From Phascolarctos cinereus (Eukaryota > Chordata > Mammalia > Diprotodontia > Phascolarctidae), in assembly GCF_002099425.1 (NCBI RefSeq), contig NW_018343984.1, positions 19,026,501 to 19,090,500 on the forward strand: a stretch of 64,000 nt of DNA, read 5' to 3'. A program made the translations under genes and the position numbers. The stretch's first letter is position 1; every line of letters begins with the position of its first letter. Under the pieces are notes generated by a model that was not told the DNA's origin, did no database searches, and saw nothing but the letters and a program-made list of their open reading frames with translations. This document shows, in pieces, positions 1 to 10,940 of the stretch.

Positions 1-204
1 TCAGCTCTCCTAAATCATTGCTGCACCCAGTTATATGGGGAGCTAGTTCATAAAGGAATCAACAAAATTGCTTTTAAAAACTGGCCCAGGAAGAAATTTG
101 TTGGGGAGTGGGGGGGGGAGGACTGTTGCCTATGGTGTCCCTTCCCAGTCTGCTCCTCTGGGGCTCTCTAATAAGTGGCCAATGAAATAATGTGGTCAGC
201 TTAA

Positions 205-530
205 CTTCAATCAATAAATGTCAGTCAATTAGCATTTATTAAATGCCTGCTATGTACAAGGCGCTGTGCTGAGCACCAGGACTATGAAAGAAAGGGAAAA
301 CAATAATCGTTGCTCTCAAGGAGCTCTCAGTTTGATGGAGGACACAACATTGCGAACAGCTAGATGTGAACAAGCTACAGTCAGGGTAAATTGGAGATAA
401 TCCACAGAGGAGAGACTGAGGACTGAAGAAGGCTTCTTGTAGAAGGTGGGACTTTAGCTAGGACTTAAAGGAAGTCAGGGAAGCTAGGAAGACATTGCTC
501 TAGAGAAAAGAAAAGGAACAACTTAGTGAG
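205..530 (+). repeat. Ancient interspersed repeat, family X (first copy)
   Basis: The stretch has the signature of a very common mammalian repeat: an 'aggcactgtgctaggcactgg'-like head, then 'ctctcaaggagct', then an 'agaaggtgggactttagc' motif. I call it family X because I cannot name it safely. At least seven further pieces lie in the window (14.4, 18.2, 19.5, 28.8-29.2, 38.9-40.3, 52.3-52.6 and 60.0/62.3 kb). It is non-coding and heavily diverged. Bases 1-204, upstream of it, hold nothing I recognise apart from a short G run near 110. Confidence 0.6.
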
Positions 531-584
531 GAGTTATTTGCTAACACGTGAACTTTCAGGGAAATTGCCAACATTAGTACCAAA

Positions 585-750
585 ATATAAATGAAGTTTG
601 TGCAAATGACTTGGATAGGTTCAGTGCCTGTCCCCCATGCTTGGGGAGGGCATGCCCCTTCTTCATCTCTGCCTCCTGGCTTCCTTCAAACCTCAGCTAA
701 AACCCCATCTTCTGCAGGAACGTGTTTGCCCTCAAAGAGCTTATATTCTA
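585..750 (+). repeat. L2 fragment followed by family X scrap
   Basis: The segment around 640-720 matches the L2 3' region ('tgcctcctggcttccttc', 'ctcagctaaaaccccatctt', 'tctgcaggaa'). It then passes into a 'ccctcaaagagcttatattc' piece typical of family X. Confidence 0.55.
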
Positions 751-756
751 ATAGAG

Positions 757-758
<2 letters not shown>

Positions 759-803
<45 letters not shown>
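759..803. repeat. (CA)n microsatellite
   Basis: An uninterrupted CA dinucleotide run of about 22 units, followed by a short TA stretch. Two short open frames across it (about 62 and 98 codons) are products of the repeat, not genes. Confidence 0.97.
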
Positions 804-810
<7 letters not shown>

Positions 811-1069
811 CATACAAGGGAGTGAGCCAGAGGAGTTTTGGGAAGGGAAGTCAGCAGGAAAGCTCATTGGAGTCACAGGGCAAATGATTGATAGTATATT
901 TCAGGAATAGTACTGTTGATTTAATTACTATTCTGTGAGTAGATTTGGAAAGTGGAAGATGGAGTGGAGAAAAGAAGGATGTGCAAATGAGGCCATTGTG
1001 AGTCTGGGCCCTGGCAAGACAAGCTGAATGCTCACCTATTAAAAGCTCGCATTCTCAAGAATGTGAGCC

Positions 1070-1190
1070 AATCACTTAATACTGATAATAATAATAGTAT
1101 TATTATTTACCTCCTAGAGTTACTATGAAGGAAGTGCTTTGTAAAATGTAAGGTGCTATATAAATATAGCTTATGCTTATCATTGTTGTT
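1070..1190 (+). repeat. MIR-type SINE 3' part
   Basis: It contains the typical MIR/CORE-SINE 3' run: 'ataataataat', then a 'tacctcctagagttactatgaa'-like block, then 'gtgctatataaatatagc'. Confidence 0.55.
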
Positions 1191-1379
1191 GTGATTGCAT
1201 TGTGTGTAAACACATACGCACAAAATAGATTCATAAAATATTCATTGCCATTATAATAAATGGTAGCGGTTACATATACAACCATTGTATATGGCTATAT
1301 AATAGTTGTATGACTGGTACCATTCATAATAATAATACTAATGATAATACTAGTCCAATTATATATTATAAAAATAATA

Positions 1380-1456
1380 TAACATGTGGTATCAGTTCCA
1401 GTATACATATATAGACATATGTATATATATGTATATATGTGTATATATCTATCTGT

Positions 1457-1495
<39 letters not shown>

Positions 1496-1700
1496 CTATA
1501 TATAGTAGCTCAAGTATGTTTGAATTGTATATATAATAAACATAAATAACAACTCATATATATATATATATAATGAATAATGTTATATATATGCTATGTA
1601 ACATATATTATGTACTTGGGCAGTTACATATTATAGTATTATATAATATGTATTCATATATAAGTATGTCTATACATATATGTATGTAAACACATACACC
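1380..1700. repeat. AT-rich microsatellite block
   Basis: The block is made of TA, TATG and TG runs, including an uninterrupted TA run near 1458-1480. The surrounding 1190-1730 is also very AT-rich, and no gene is visible. Confidence 0.9.
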
Positions 1701-1739
1701 TGTACATGCATCCCTCTGTGTGCATGTATTTATTGGTGT

Positions 1740-1945
1740 GGAGAGCTCCCAAATGATAATCTCCTACATTTGACAATGCACAGCAGCACAGTCTCTTCAA
1801 CTTGTAGGCTTAGAAATTTACCTAGGGGCAATGAGGTTAAGCTTCCTACCAAGCATCATGCAGCCAATGTGTGTCAGAAGCAGGGTTTGAACCCTGGTGT
1901 TCCTGACTCTGAGGTCAGCCTTCTATCTACCAGGCCTTGATGCCT
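1740..1945 (-). repeat. MIR-type SINE, antisense
   Basis: Antisense SINE signature: 'ggcaatgaggttaagc', 'gcagggtttgaaccctgg', 'ttcctgactctgaggtcagc', 'tctatctaccaggcc'. These are the B box and the tRNA-like head of a CORE-SINE read from the other strand. Confidence 0.7.
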
Positions 1946-1989
1946 TTACTATTGACAAAATATGTTTTAATAATATTTTAATTCTCAAG

Positions 1990-2235
1990 TGAATCTGCTA
2001 AACTTATTAGTGGGAATGATTCCTCCAATGATACAGCTCACAATCCATCCTTGCCTGCCTCTATTTTCTGACTCTTGTCTGTGTCCTCCCATAAGACATC
2101 CAAAGGAGGTCCACCAGACATGTCACTGTGGGTCTTTCTCAATTTCTTTTGACATCATGAAGATAACAATTATGTCTATCCATCAGTTATCCCTTACCCT
2201 TATGATGTGATGATCTCACTGTTGTTGCACCTTTA
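1990..2235. other. Unrecognised stretch left of the mariner MITE
   Basis: I see no known repeat and no splice-framed exon. Together with 2294-2520 it probably formed one older sequence that the 56-bp mariner MITE interrupted. Confidence 0.4.
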
Positions 2236-2291
2236 TGGGGTGTCCCAAAAGCCTTAGTATAGTTCTGAGGGAAGACTTTTGGGACACCCTG
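2236..2291. mobile_element. Mariner-like MITE, 56 bp
   Basis: Two inverted arms, 'ggggtgtcccaaaag' and 'acttttgggacaccct', face each other across about 25 bp. TA dinucleotides flank the element at 2234-2235 and 2292-2293. Inverted ends of this form with a TA target duplication fit the Tc1/mariner class, non-autonomous and far too short to code. A second copy lies at 21792-21854, which shows that this is a family and not a chance palindrome. Confidence 0.85.
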
Positions 2292-2584
2292 TATTTCTTT
2301 GATGATGCCTTTTACTTTGACTCATCTCCAGAATGGCTTGTTCCTCATTTGATGCAGACCACTCTTACTCACCATGAACATTTCCATGGAATTCTGAGTG
2401 GTATTCATTCTCAGTTTTTCAGAGAGTACTGCTCTATGACAGCATATCATCATTTTTATAGTACATTGTTTTAATGTCTTCATTATTCCATTATAATACA
2501 TCATTGTTATTGATATTGGAGTACATGATTATTATTTTTGTTATTGTTTATTGCGGTTTGTACATTGTTATTGTAGTTTGTTAG

Positions 2585-2760
2585 TAGTAAGGCTATTGGA
2601 TAGAGTTCTGGGTTTGGGGTCAGGAAGACTCACCCCTGACACATAATAGCTTCATGATTCTAGACAATCATTAAACCTTTTCAGTTAACTTCCTAGGTCT
2701 TTCCCCCTAAATCACAAATCAGTTGTAATTTGTGGCTTTGGAGATCCAAAATCACTCTTT
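2585..2760 (+). repeat. MIR-type SINE, degraded
   Basis: Diverged SINE motifs in sense order: 'ggatagagttctggg', 'ggggtcaggaagactc', 'acataatagcttcatga'. The tail is poorly preserved. Confidence 0.5.
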
Positions 2761-2889
2761 AGAGGGAGTTTTCCATATTGATAAAATCAAACTCTTTTGT
2801 GCATTGATGTTTCCTCATATTATTAGTAGTAATAAAGAGGAGGGGGAAAGAGAAGGAAACAATGAGAGAAGAAGAGACAAAGAGGAAGA

Positions 2890-3075
2890 AGGAAGCAAAA
2901 AGAGCTAGCATTTAGATAGTGCTTTAAGGCACTTTGCAAGTATTATCTGATTGTACCCTCGCAACAACCCTGGGAAGCAAATGCATTATCCTCGTTTTAT
3001 GGCTGAAGAAACTGAGACAGATGATTCCAGGTCCAGTGATCTAACCATTGTGCAACCTGGATGCCTAGGAGGAAA
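2890..3075 (-). repeat. MIR-type SINE, antisense
   Basis: 'agctagcatttagatagtgc', 'cgcaacaaccctgggaagc', 'atggctgaagaaactgagac' mark the antisense 3' half and core of a marsupial MIR-type SINE. Confidence 0.7.
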
Positions 3076-3154
3076 AGTATTGCTATCAGTAATAGTTAAG
3101 GTGGTGGGGAATAGTGCAGGTGAGGGTAACATGTGAATTAAGGGTGAATAGAAT

Positions 3155-3400
3155 CAAACAGCTAGATGGTTCATTGGATGGAGTATGAAGCCTGGAGTCA
3201 GGAAGACCTGAGTTCAAATCCAGCCTCAATCACTTACCAGCTGTGTGATCTTGGGCAAATCGCTTAAGCTCTGTTTGCCTTAATCTACTGGAGAAGGAAA
3301 TGGCAAACTACTCCAGTATCCTTACCAATAAAACCCCATGGACAGTGTGGTCCATGGAGTCATAAAGATGTGGATGTGACTGAACAAGAATCAATTAATA
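3155..3400 (+). repeat. Marsupial tRNA-derived SINE with long tail
   Basis: The head reads 'gtcaggaagacctgagttca' and 'cagctgtgtgatcttgggca', tRNA-like box A/B and core. It is followed by the tail 'ggagaaggaaatggcaaact', 'ccactccag', 'accccatgg' and 'gtgactgaacaagaatc'. The same long tail recurs at 42052, 46391, 49347 and 57683, defining one SINE type (MAR1-like in my recognition). Confidence 0.8.
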
Positions 3401-4228
3401 TGTAGTTTTATGCCTTAGACATGAGTAAAATATTTACAAAAAAATCCATCAAGACAACATAAACACAAAAAATAGAATGTCAAAGTGAGTTGCCGAGGTT
3501 TTAGAAAAAAAAAAGCTGTGTTGAATGTCCTATATTGGTCACTCATTCGATCAATTAATTTACTTTTCACAGCCAAAACATGGCTATTAAATAGGTTTAC
3601 TCAGATGCTTTGCTCCATCTTTATTGATTCCTTTTCAGTGAAAATATTGATAAGTTTGTATAGATTTGGACCTTCAAGTTACTTAATTATTGATTGGAAG
3701 GCAGTTGCTCAGCTTGAGCAGGTGGGGTTTTTTTTTCGTGTTTAACAAGAAAAAGAAACAGCCAGGGCTTCTGCAGGGATAGAGCTGATGTGGAGGACCA
3801 GGGATGTTTAGTCTTCCTCTTATGTGCTTTAAGCCTCAGCTTTGCAAAATGCATTTTTCACATCCCTAGATGATTGTCTCCATTCTTTGTGTTTACTAGC
3901 AATGGAAAATAAATGAGGGAAGGCAGTGTCACCTGAGATAATTAAAGAGGGTACAGTGGGCTTGGTTTGAATAAATACAGATTTGACTCCATTGTTCTCG
4001 AATACTCCAGTCTCTGCTTCCCTTCATGAGTACAGATAATTGAACTAACTCTAATCCCAATACAATAAATGCTGAAAGAATGAAAAAGATTTCTGTATCC
4101 TTGCCAATCTCCCAATTATTTTGAGAAATATTTGTTACATAATTCCAGTGTGAGAAATGAATTTGGATGCCCTCTTGGAGTTTGCTGCAGTCTAATTTTC
4201 CCTGTTTTACCTTACATTCTATGTAGTT
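3400..4228. other. Repeat-poor stretch
   Basis: I see no recognisable repeat, splice-framed exon or RNA gene. It contains short A and T runs only. A short open frame at 3485-3745 has no features of a real protein. Confidence 0.5.
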
Positions 4229-4229
4229 A

Positions 4230-4492
4230 AGTAGTAAGGTCTGTCATAGGAAGGATTCCATAAGGGAATGGATGATGAACTTGGCATATGGAAAAACTGA
4301 GGTTTGAATCATGCCTTCTGCTAGCTCAGTGGCCTTGATATTGTCAATCAAGCTATTTGAGCCTCAGTTTCTTCATCTGTAAAATGGTAACTATAACTTC
4401 ACCTATCTCACAGCAGGGTTTTTGAGTAAGGTAATATATGCAAAGTACTTGACAACCTCCAAGTATCATATGAATGTCGGCAATTATTATGT
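4230..4492 (+). repeat. MIR-type SINE, nearly full length
   Basis: In sense order: a diverged head, 'tgagcctcagtttcttcatc', 'tgtaaaatgg', 'cacctatctcacagcagggt', and a 3' region ending in 'cggcaattatta'. Confidence 0.7.
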
Positions 4493-4497
4493 TGATG

Positions 4498-4790
4498 ATC
4501 ACTAATAATCCCTGGCATTTATATAGTGCTTACTTTTTAAGTACTTATATAGAACTCACTATAGCCATGGTGCCAGCTACTAAACAATTATTATCTCCTT
4601 TGAGCCTCACAACAACCTTGGGAGGTAGGTGCTGTTATTATCTGAATTTTACAGATGAGGAAACTAAGGTTAAGTGACTTGCCCAGAGTCACACAGCTAC
4701 TAAGAATCTGAGGCTGGATTTGAACTTGGATCTTCCTAGGTCTGGAACCAGACCTGGCAGTCTATCCACTGCACCACCCAGCTGACCCTA
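4498..4790 (-). repeat. MIR-type SINE, antisense, full length
   Basis: 'ggcatttatatagtgctta', 'cctcacaacaaccttgggag', 'ttttacagatgaggaaacta', 'gtcacacagctacta' and 'tctatccactgcacc' give the whole element from tail to tRNA-like head on the minus strand. It lies tail to tail with the preceding sense SINE. Confidence 0.8.
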
Positions 4791-4794
4791 CCTG

Positions 4795-4975
4795 TAAAGC
4801 GGATTGCTGCATGGGATAGGAGGCTAGATTTCAGGAATCAGAAGACCTGGGTTCTAATCCCACCCCACCACCAACCAAGTAACTTTGCCAAGTTACTTAG
4901 CTTTGCTTGGGTTCAGTTGCCTTATTTAGAAAGTGAGATGCTTAGACTTCCAGATTTAAAAGTGATTTAATTATT
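4795..4975 (+). repeat. MIR-type SINE
   Basis: Sense SINE with 'aagacctgggttctaatccc' and a degraded core. It follows the antisense copy directly, so three SINE bodies lie side by side over 750 bp. Confidence 0.6.
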
Positions 4976-5029
4976 TGAATTTTCTTTTATTTACATCAAA
5001 ATTCACATTAAAATGTAGTTTAATTATCA

Positions 5030-5962
5030 CCAGCTGGTGAAAACTTCTTCCTCTTGCTGCTTTAAACTATATTCTCATCCTTCTCCAGGTTAGCCATCTA
5101 TCTCTTATATTCTTTCTTTAAAATTATGCCCTTGGTCCTGTTTTCTCTTTTGTCTGTACTTTCTCTCTCAGTGATCTCACTTGCTTCTATCATCACCTTT
5201 ATGGAGATGTCTCCCCATTCCTTATAGCCAAGGCTGACTTTCTCCTGAGCTCCAGTCCATCACTTCCTAAACAAACATTTCCCCCTGGACATCCTACTAA
5301 CACCTCAAGGTAAAGTCCAAAACTGTATTCATTCACTCTTTCAGAATCTACCCCCTCTTTCTAACTCTCTTATTTCTGTTGATCTTTCTAGTTCACAGTC
5401 TCACAGTCATCTCTGACCCTTACCTCTTTCTCATCTCCATATCCAATGATTTGCCAATTCTATTCTTTTTCTACATCCTTCACTTTAATCTCTCCTTTCC
5501 ACTCCTGCCCTAGCCCTAATTCAGATTTTCATTGCCTCATGTCTGGATGTAACTGCTTCAAACTCTTCACTGATGTCCTTGCCTCACCTCTCTCCTGTCT
5601 TATCTACCATTTAAGCTGCTGTCAAAGTAGTCTTCCATCCTGGTTACATCTGATTACATCACACACACCCTTTTTGAAAAACCTTCACTAGCTAGCTCCC
5701 CATTACCAATGGGATGAAATTCAGTCTGGCATTCAGGACCTTTCCTGTCCTGGCTCTAGCCTGCCTTACCAGCTCAACTTCATACTGCTTCTCTTGTACA
5801 CTCTACTTTCCAGTGAAATTGGACTACTACCTAGTCCTCAATTTTGCCCTTTTCTCTTTAGTATCTGTGCTTTCAAGTAAGGTTCCCTATAAGCTTGAAA
5901 TGTACTTTCTCCATCTCTCTGCCTATTGAAGTCCTTCTCTCTTTTTGTCACCAGCCCAAAGG
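5030..5962 (+). mobile_element. L2 LINE 3' region, left part
   Basis: A long L2 3' segment: 'catcctggttacatctgatt', 'cattaccaatgggatgaaat', 'ggcattcaggacctttcc', 'ccttaccagctcaact'. The element is interrupted by a MIR at 5963-6180 and resumes to its 3' end at 6405. L2 was active before the therian radiation, so this copy is old. The open frames at 5446-5691 and 5714-5929 lie in this non-coding segment. Confidence 0.7.
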
Positions 5963-6180
5963 CCAGCTTCACATACCTTGAGACTGTGAGAAAGAGTAAT
6001 GGATTCAGAGGCAGAGAATTGAGGTACAACCCAGTGCTTTATTCCTTACAACTTGTGGGACTTTGGAAATCAGTTCATCAATCCATGCCTTGGTTTCCTC
6101 ATCTAAGAAATAATAGGGTGGGACTAGATGATCTCAGTGGTCCCTTCCAGGTGTAACTCTGATCTTATGCTTCATGAAGG
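5963..6180 (+). repeat. MIR-type SINE inserted in L2
   Basis: Sense SINE: 'aatggattcagaggcagaga', 'tggtttcctcatctaagaaa', 'ggactagatgatctcagtgg', 'cccttccag'. Both flanks are contiguous L2 sequence, so it inserted later than the L2. Confidence 0.75.
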
Positions 6181-6405
6181 CTAATTCCTCTCAGCCTGAA
6201 GTGTCCACTCCTTCCCTCAATCTTCCATCCTTCTTCATTGAATCTCTTCTAAACATTTACACATTATAACATATAGTTATTCACCAACTAGATTAAAAAC
6301 TCCTTGAGGACAGGGACTAAGTTGTATATATTGTCTTCTTATCTCCTAGCATCATGCTTTCACAGTTAGTAGGCACTAAATCAATGTTTGTAAGCTTGAT
6401 TAACA
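6181..6405 (+). mobile_element. L2 LINE 3' end, right part
   Basis: L2 resumes with 'gaggacagggactaagttgt' and ends in the usual 'agtaggcactaaatcaatg' plus a short 'gttt' tail. Confidence 0.75.
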
Positions 6406-6409
6406 CTAA

Positions 6410-6840
6410 AAAAAGAAGACAGTTGAAACACCCTGGATATATGGCATGTCTGAAGGTCTAAAGAATGGAGTATATGGGCAAAGTGACAAGGTAAGAGAGA
6501 ATAGCTCCTCATCGTGGAAGCCAAGCCATCAGAGCCTTTCATGATACTTAAAGTGGTTCATTCTATTCTCGTTGCACTCAATAGATGGTACCCACAAGGA
6601 ACAACTACAGAAATATCCAAGAGCATGATGTTTAGACTTCAGGTGGTAGAAATATATACTGAGCAAAGCCTGTCTGTTGAAGGATGGGGAGGTGAACAGT
6701 CTGGCAACAGCACAGACAGAAAACAGCCTTGATAGACAGTGACAAGCATAAAAATAATGTTTTAGTTCTTCATCCCAACCTCTTTTTATTTTGTGTATTA
6801 AGCAGAAATTCAGAGCCACTGGAGATCGTTGAAGATCAAA
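6410..6840 (+). repeat. Diverged repeat, possibly family X middle part
   Basis: Motifs such as 'catgtctgaaggtctaaag' and 'cagagcctttcatgat' resemble the middle of family X as seen at 40016-40300, but the match is weak. No gene is visible. Confidence 0.3.
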
Positions 6841-7098
6841 CAGTTTTCCTTGTGTTCCTCAGGTGGTCCAGTTTCCCAGTGATCAATTTCATATTCAATA
6901 TGACCCACAGACCAGATTCTCTGGTAATTCCTGAAAATAGAGGGGAGTGTCCGAGACTATTTTTAGCTACCCCAGTCAAAAAAGAAGGGGCTTTTCAAAT
7001 CTTTGGATAGTATAAGTGGCTTGACTCCCCTTATCCTAATCCTTTGTTTCTCATCCCTTATCCTTTTGTTCTTGCAAGAATCACTGACAGCATATCAC
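6840..7098. other. Unrecognised stretch
   Basis: No known repeat or exon recognised. It ends at a CA microsatellite. Confidence 0.45.
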
Positions 7099-7120
7099 AT
7101 ACACACACACGTGTGTGCAT

Positions 7121-7162
<42 letters not shown>
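7099..7162. repeat. (CA)n microsatellite with central palindrome
   Basis: A CA run broken by the perfect 18-bp palindrome GTGTGTGCATGCACACAC at 7111-7128. Alternating purine-pyrimidine DNA of this kind can adopt Z-DNA. Confidence 0.95.
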
Positions 7163-7164
<2 letters not shown>

Positions 7165-7640
7165 GCCACCACTGCTCTCTAGCTTTTTAAGGAGCAGCAA
7201 TCCTTCAATGATGCCACAGAGCAGTAATGTCTCTCGAGTGTACAACACCTCTCTATGTCAACAGAAATCATGAGAAAAGCTGTTTTTGTTCAATCGGAGA
7301 AATTGACTGGGCAAGCTTCATTCATGGGCATTGCCCTTTTCATAGCATAGGGATGGTCTCTGCATCCTCACTGCCTTTTTTCAGTGATCTATTTCTCTTA
7401 CCTAAGCTGATGCTTTCCCATCCTTCAGAGAGGGGAGTCCCTGGACTAGAGAAGTTAGAGAGCTACAAGTTTAGAGAAGAGAGAAACAAGGAGAAGGTGA
7501 AAGGGCAGATGGGAGAGAAAGAAGAGGAGAGGGGAGAGGTATAAAGCAGGATATGAGGGGAGTGAATAAGCAAATATGGAGACTTGACATCAGTTTGGAT
7601 ATCTCAAAGAGCCTTGAGGAAGCATTTTGATATGTGTGTT
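7165..7640. other. Unrecognised stretch
   Basis: It has a purine-rich part around 7440-7560 (AG/GGA-rich). No repeat family or gene recognised. Confidence 0.45.
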
Positions 7641-7644
7641 GGAC

Positions 7645-8070
7645 TTCCAGTCAAGGAAGTGATGTTAGACTCTTTCTTTAGCCACTTTCTGGCTGTGTGA
7701 CCATGGGCAGTCATTAGCCTCTCTGGGCCTCAGTTTGGAAAATGAGAGGAAAGGATTGGGTAACTTCTAAGGTCCCTCAAAGTCTACAAGTATTAACTAT
7801 TAGCTTAAAATCTTTGTAAAATTATGTGTAAAATGAGAGTAATCATACTTGACCTAATCCAGAGGGTTTTATTTATTTGTTTGTTTGTTTTTTAAGGTAA
7901 GTATTTTGCAAATTTTATAGACCAATTTTAGGTGAGTTACTTTCAAGCAAACAATTTGTGACCTTGTGGGCTAACATAGATGTGGTTCAAATGATCGAAT
8001 GAAATACTATTTGTAAAGTGTTTAGTATAGTGTTGGCAAATAGGTATTTAATAATTGCTTTTTCCTTCTT
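7645..8070 (+). repeat. MIR-type SINE(s), interrupted
   Basis: 'tttctggctgtgtgaccatg', 'ctctctgggcctcagttt' and 'aaggtccctcaaagtcta' mark one MIR. A separate 3' piece lies at 7800-7865 and 7985-8065 ('taaagtgtttagtatagtgt'). About 120 bp of unrecognised, T-rich sequence separates the two 3' pieces. Confidence 0.5.
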
Positions 8071-8218
8071 TAGTCTACTTTCCCACCCTTCACTTTCAAT
8101 TGTATTTTCAAGTATGATAGATACGGAACTAATATAGAATTACAGTGGGAAAGATCAATTTGTATTAATGAAGAATTTGAAATATAGATTATTTTAAACT
8201 ATATTTTTAAAGAAATTT

Positions 8219-9049
8219 AGTGTTGGAGAAGATGCGGGAAAATCGGAACACTAATGCTTTGTTGGTGAAATTGTAAACTGATTCAACCATTCTGGAGAGC
8301 AATTTGGGACAATGCCCAAAGGGCATTTGTGCATACCCTTTGATCCAGCAGTAAGACTACTAGGTCTGTGTCCCAAAGAGATTTTTAAAAATGGGGAAAA
8401 GGACCCACATGTACACAAATATTTATAGTAGCTCTTTTTGTAGTAGCAAATAATTGGAAATTGAGAGGATGCCCATCAATTAGGGGATGGCTGAACAAGT
8501 TGTGGTATATGAATGTAATAGAATATTATTGTGCTATAAGAAATGATGAGCAGGTGGACTTCAGAAAAACCTGGAAAGACTTATATGGACTGATGCTAGG
8601 TGAAGTGAGCAGCACCAGGAGGACTTTGTAAGCAGTAACACCCACGTTGTGTGATAATCAACTATGACAGACTTAGCTCTTCTCAGCAATACAATGGTCT
8701 AAGACAATTTCAAAAGACTCATGATTGAGAATGCTATGCATATCCAGAGAAAGAACTATGGTGTCTGATTGCAGATCAAAGGATACTATTTGGACTTTGG
8801 TTTTGGTTTTTCTTTCTCATGTTCTTTTTTCCTTTTTCTCCTGCTTCTTCTTTCACAACATGACTAGTGTGGAAATACATTTAATACAATTGTACATATA
8901 TAACCTATATCAGATTGCTTGCTGTCTTGGAGAGAGTAGGGAGAAGGAAGGGAGAACAAATTTGGAGCTCAAAATCTTATAAGAGTGAATGTTGAAAACT
9001 ATACTTACATGTAATTGGAGAAAATAAAATACCATTAAATGGCAAAAAA
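8219..9049 (+). mobile_element. L1 3' end (ORF2 C-terminus and 3' UTR)
   Basis: A 5'-truncated marsupial L1. It begins within the ORF2 C-terminal cysteine region ('ggagaagatgcgggaaaatc'), passes through the 'gtgctataagaaatgatgag' block and a 3' UTR with a T-rich tract, and ends with 'aaataaaatacc' and a short A tail near 9044-9049. The reading frame is disrupted. I could not define a clean target-site duplication. Confidence 0.9.
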
Positions 9050-9900
9050 ACTAGTTTCAGGATTTTTCAAATCATATAATGACATCTATGCACACATTGG
9101 ATGGATCCTCATGCAATTTTACAGAACAACATGGACAAGAATCATATATGAGACAGGATGAAGGGACTATGATCTGTACCACTGGAGGGTCTAGGGAGGA
9201 AGATTTCAGACACATTAATGAGATCACATTTATTGTAGGAACATTGGGGTACAGTAACTCACCCTGGTTTAAATATTTCCGGGTGGAGTTTGTGCCTCAC
9301 CTACTTTAATGCATAGAGAAGACTTTGTAATTAACACATTTATAATTTGTAAATAAATGATTGGTGTTAAAGTCCTCAAATTTGTTTTCTTAATTGGTTC
9401 GCTAGCTGCCCTATAATTACCTTGCAGTATTAAATAGCTTAGTAATCCCTTGTTCACAGGGAACTCAAAGATAAATTTTAGCTCATCCTAATTTGGACTA
9501 TCTCCAATTTAGGATTAGAGGAGATGGAAATAATGATGTTTTGCTATGTGCACAGTGGCTCTTCTTTTTAAGGAAAAATTGTTAGTTTAAAAATGTTAGT
9601 ATATAGCTGTAAACATCTCATCATCATGTCTAACTGTTCTTTCTTCCAGCATTTCATTCAGACATATAATTAACAAATCAGAACCTCAGGAAGTAAGGAC
9701 AATGAAAGATGTTCACATTGAATATTTTTGGGCTGTAAGAGGGAAGAGGAGTTAACCTAGGCAATGACCTCATTCCACTTAAGTGACTAGATAGTAGTCT
9801 CTGTTATATTTACTATGTGAGAATACAAACTACTTGTTCAGTAGGTGTAAGAGGAAGTTAATTGAGATTGGCTAGGAGGCTTAGTCACACCCTCTAGAGC
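9050..9900. other. Mostly unrecognised; one segment shared with 35.4 kb
   Basis: The segment 9101-9240 shows loose similarity to 35330-35500 ('acaagaat', 'ggaggg', 'aatgagatcaca' in the same order). The rest carries AT-rich unique sequence. Confidence 0.4.
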
Positions 9901-10440
9901 CTGTATAAAACAACTGAACTAGTTGGAATTAGACATTAGAATAGATTCCAGTGTTTTGTGGCAGTTAGGAGGGACAGTGGCTTTGGAGAAGAAATGGGTG
10001 TGAGAGGGAGGGGAGGAAAGCAAATTGGCTTTAGCCTAGGTCTCCTCCCCATACCTCTTGGTTAGTGGAGGACCTTGTAAGTATGGGGCTTTTCATCTTC
10101 ACACTCTAGCCCAGGGGTGGGGAACATACAACCTCAAGGCCACATGTGGCCCTCTAGGTCCTCAAGTGTGGCCTTTGAATCCAACATTTGTTCTGTGAAG
10201 TTTGGATTCAGTCAAAGGGATGCACTTGAGGACCTAGAAGGCCACATATGACCTTGGGGCTGCAGGTTCCCAGCCCCTGCTAGCCATTCACATTGGAGTA
10301 GTATGTGCGGAAAACTAACAACAGTGTCTGCATCAGAAGCCAAGGGCAGACTGGACAAACATTCAACACTATACAAAGATCCCAGCAGAAAAGCCATTCC
10401 ATGAGCAATGGAAACATCTTGAAGATGCCAGCAAAATAAC
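9900..10440 (+). repeat. Unnamed repeat U, copy A, interrupted by a hAT element
   Basis: 10300-10400 matches 29725-29830 in order and spacing ('tgtctgcatcagaa', 'cagactgg', 'ctatacaaaga', 'cccagcagaaa'). Weaker similarity upstream runs back to about 10000. Copy A is split by the hAT MITE at 10112-10279, which copy B lacks. The class is unresolved. Confidence 0.5.
10112..10279. mobile_element. hAT-type MITE, 168 bp
   Basis: The ends are inverted: 'caggggtggggaac' on the left and 'gttcccagcccctg' on the right, and the arms stay complementary for about 60 bp ('ggccctctaggtcctcaagt' against 'acttgaggacctagaaggcc'). The left flank is 'ctctagcc' and the right flank 'ctagcc', an 8-bp target duplication with one CT unit lost. 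The ends and the TA-centred duplication fit hAT. Confidence 0.85.
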
Positions 10441-10444
10441 TTCA

Positions 10445-10830
10445 GGAGCTATGAGTTACATGTGCTCACTAAGCTTGAGCCCACTTTCCCCAGGACTTTG
10501 TATATAATTTTTTCCACCTCAGTAATTATACCTTTCTAAAAACTAATTATGACTGGCTGACTAATTGAGATAAAAATGGTACTGATAATTATCCACTCAA
10601 CCCGCTGGGGCTCTTCTCTCATTCCCTTTATATTGCATGGTTATCAGTGGAATACATGAGCTGTCCAATAGTTATCCTTCACTCTGACTTTTTGACTGGT
10701 TCAACTTTTTTCTCATCATCCATTCCTCTGATGATATCCTTTGCACCTCTTCTATCACTTCTTACTTGTAACATCTTATAACCTATTCCCGCCCAGAGGT
10801 GAAATCAGTACAGGGCAATTAGGAGAGTCT
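10445..10830. other. Unrecognised stretch
   Basis: AT-rich and without recognisable repeat or gene. Confidence 0.4.
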
Positions 10831-10834
10831 TTGG

Positions 10835-10940
10835 AGTAGGACTTGTTTCATTCTTTACACTTGTAGCCCCAGTCCCTAGCACAGTGCTTGGCACAAAATA
10901 AGCATTTAATAAATCCTTGTTGACTTGTTGATGCCTACTT
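10835..10940 (+). repeat. L2-like 3' end
   Basis: 'gtccctagcacagtgcttgg' and 'ataagcatttaataaatcc' form the usual L2/MIR-family 3' terminus. Confidence 0.65.
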
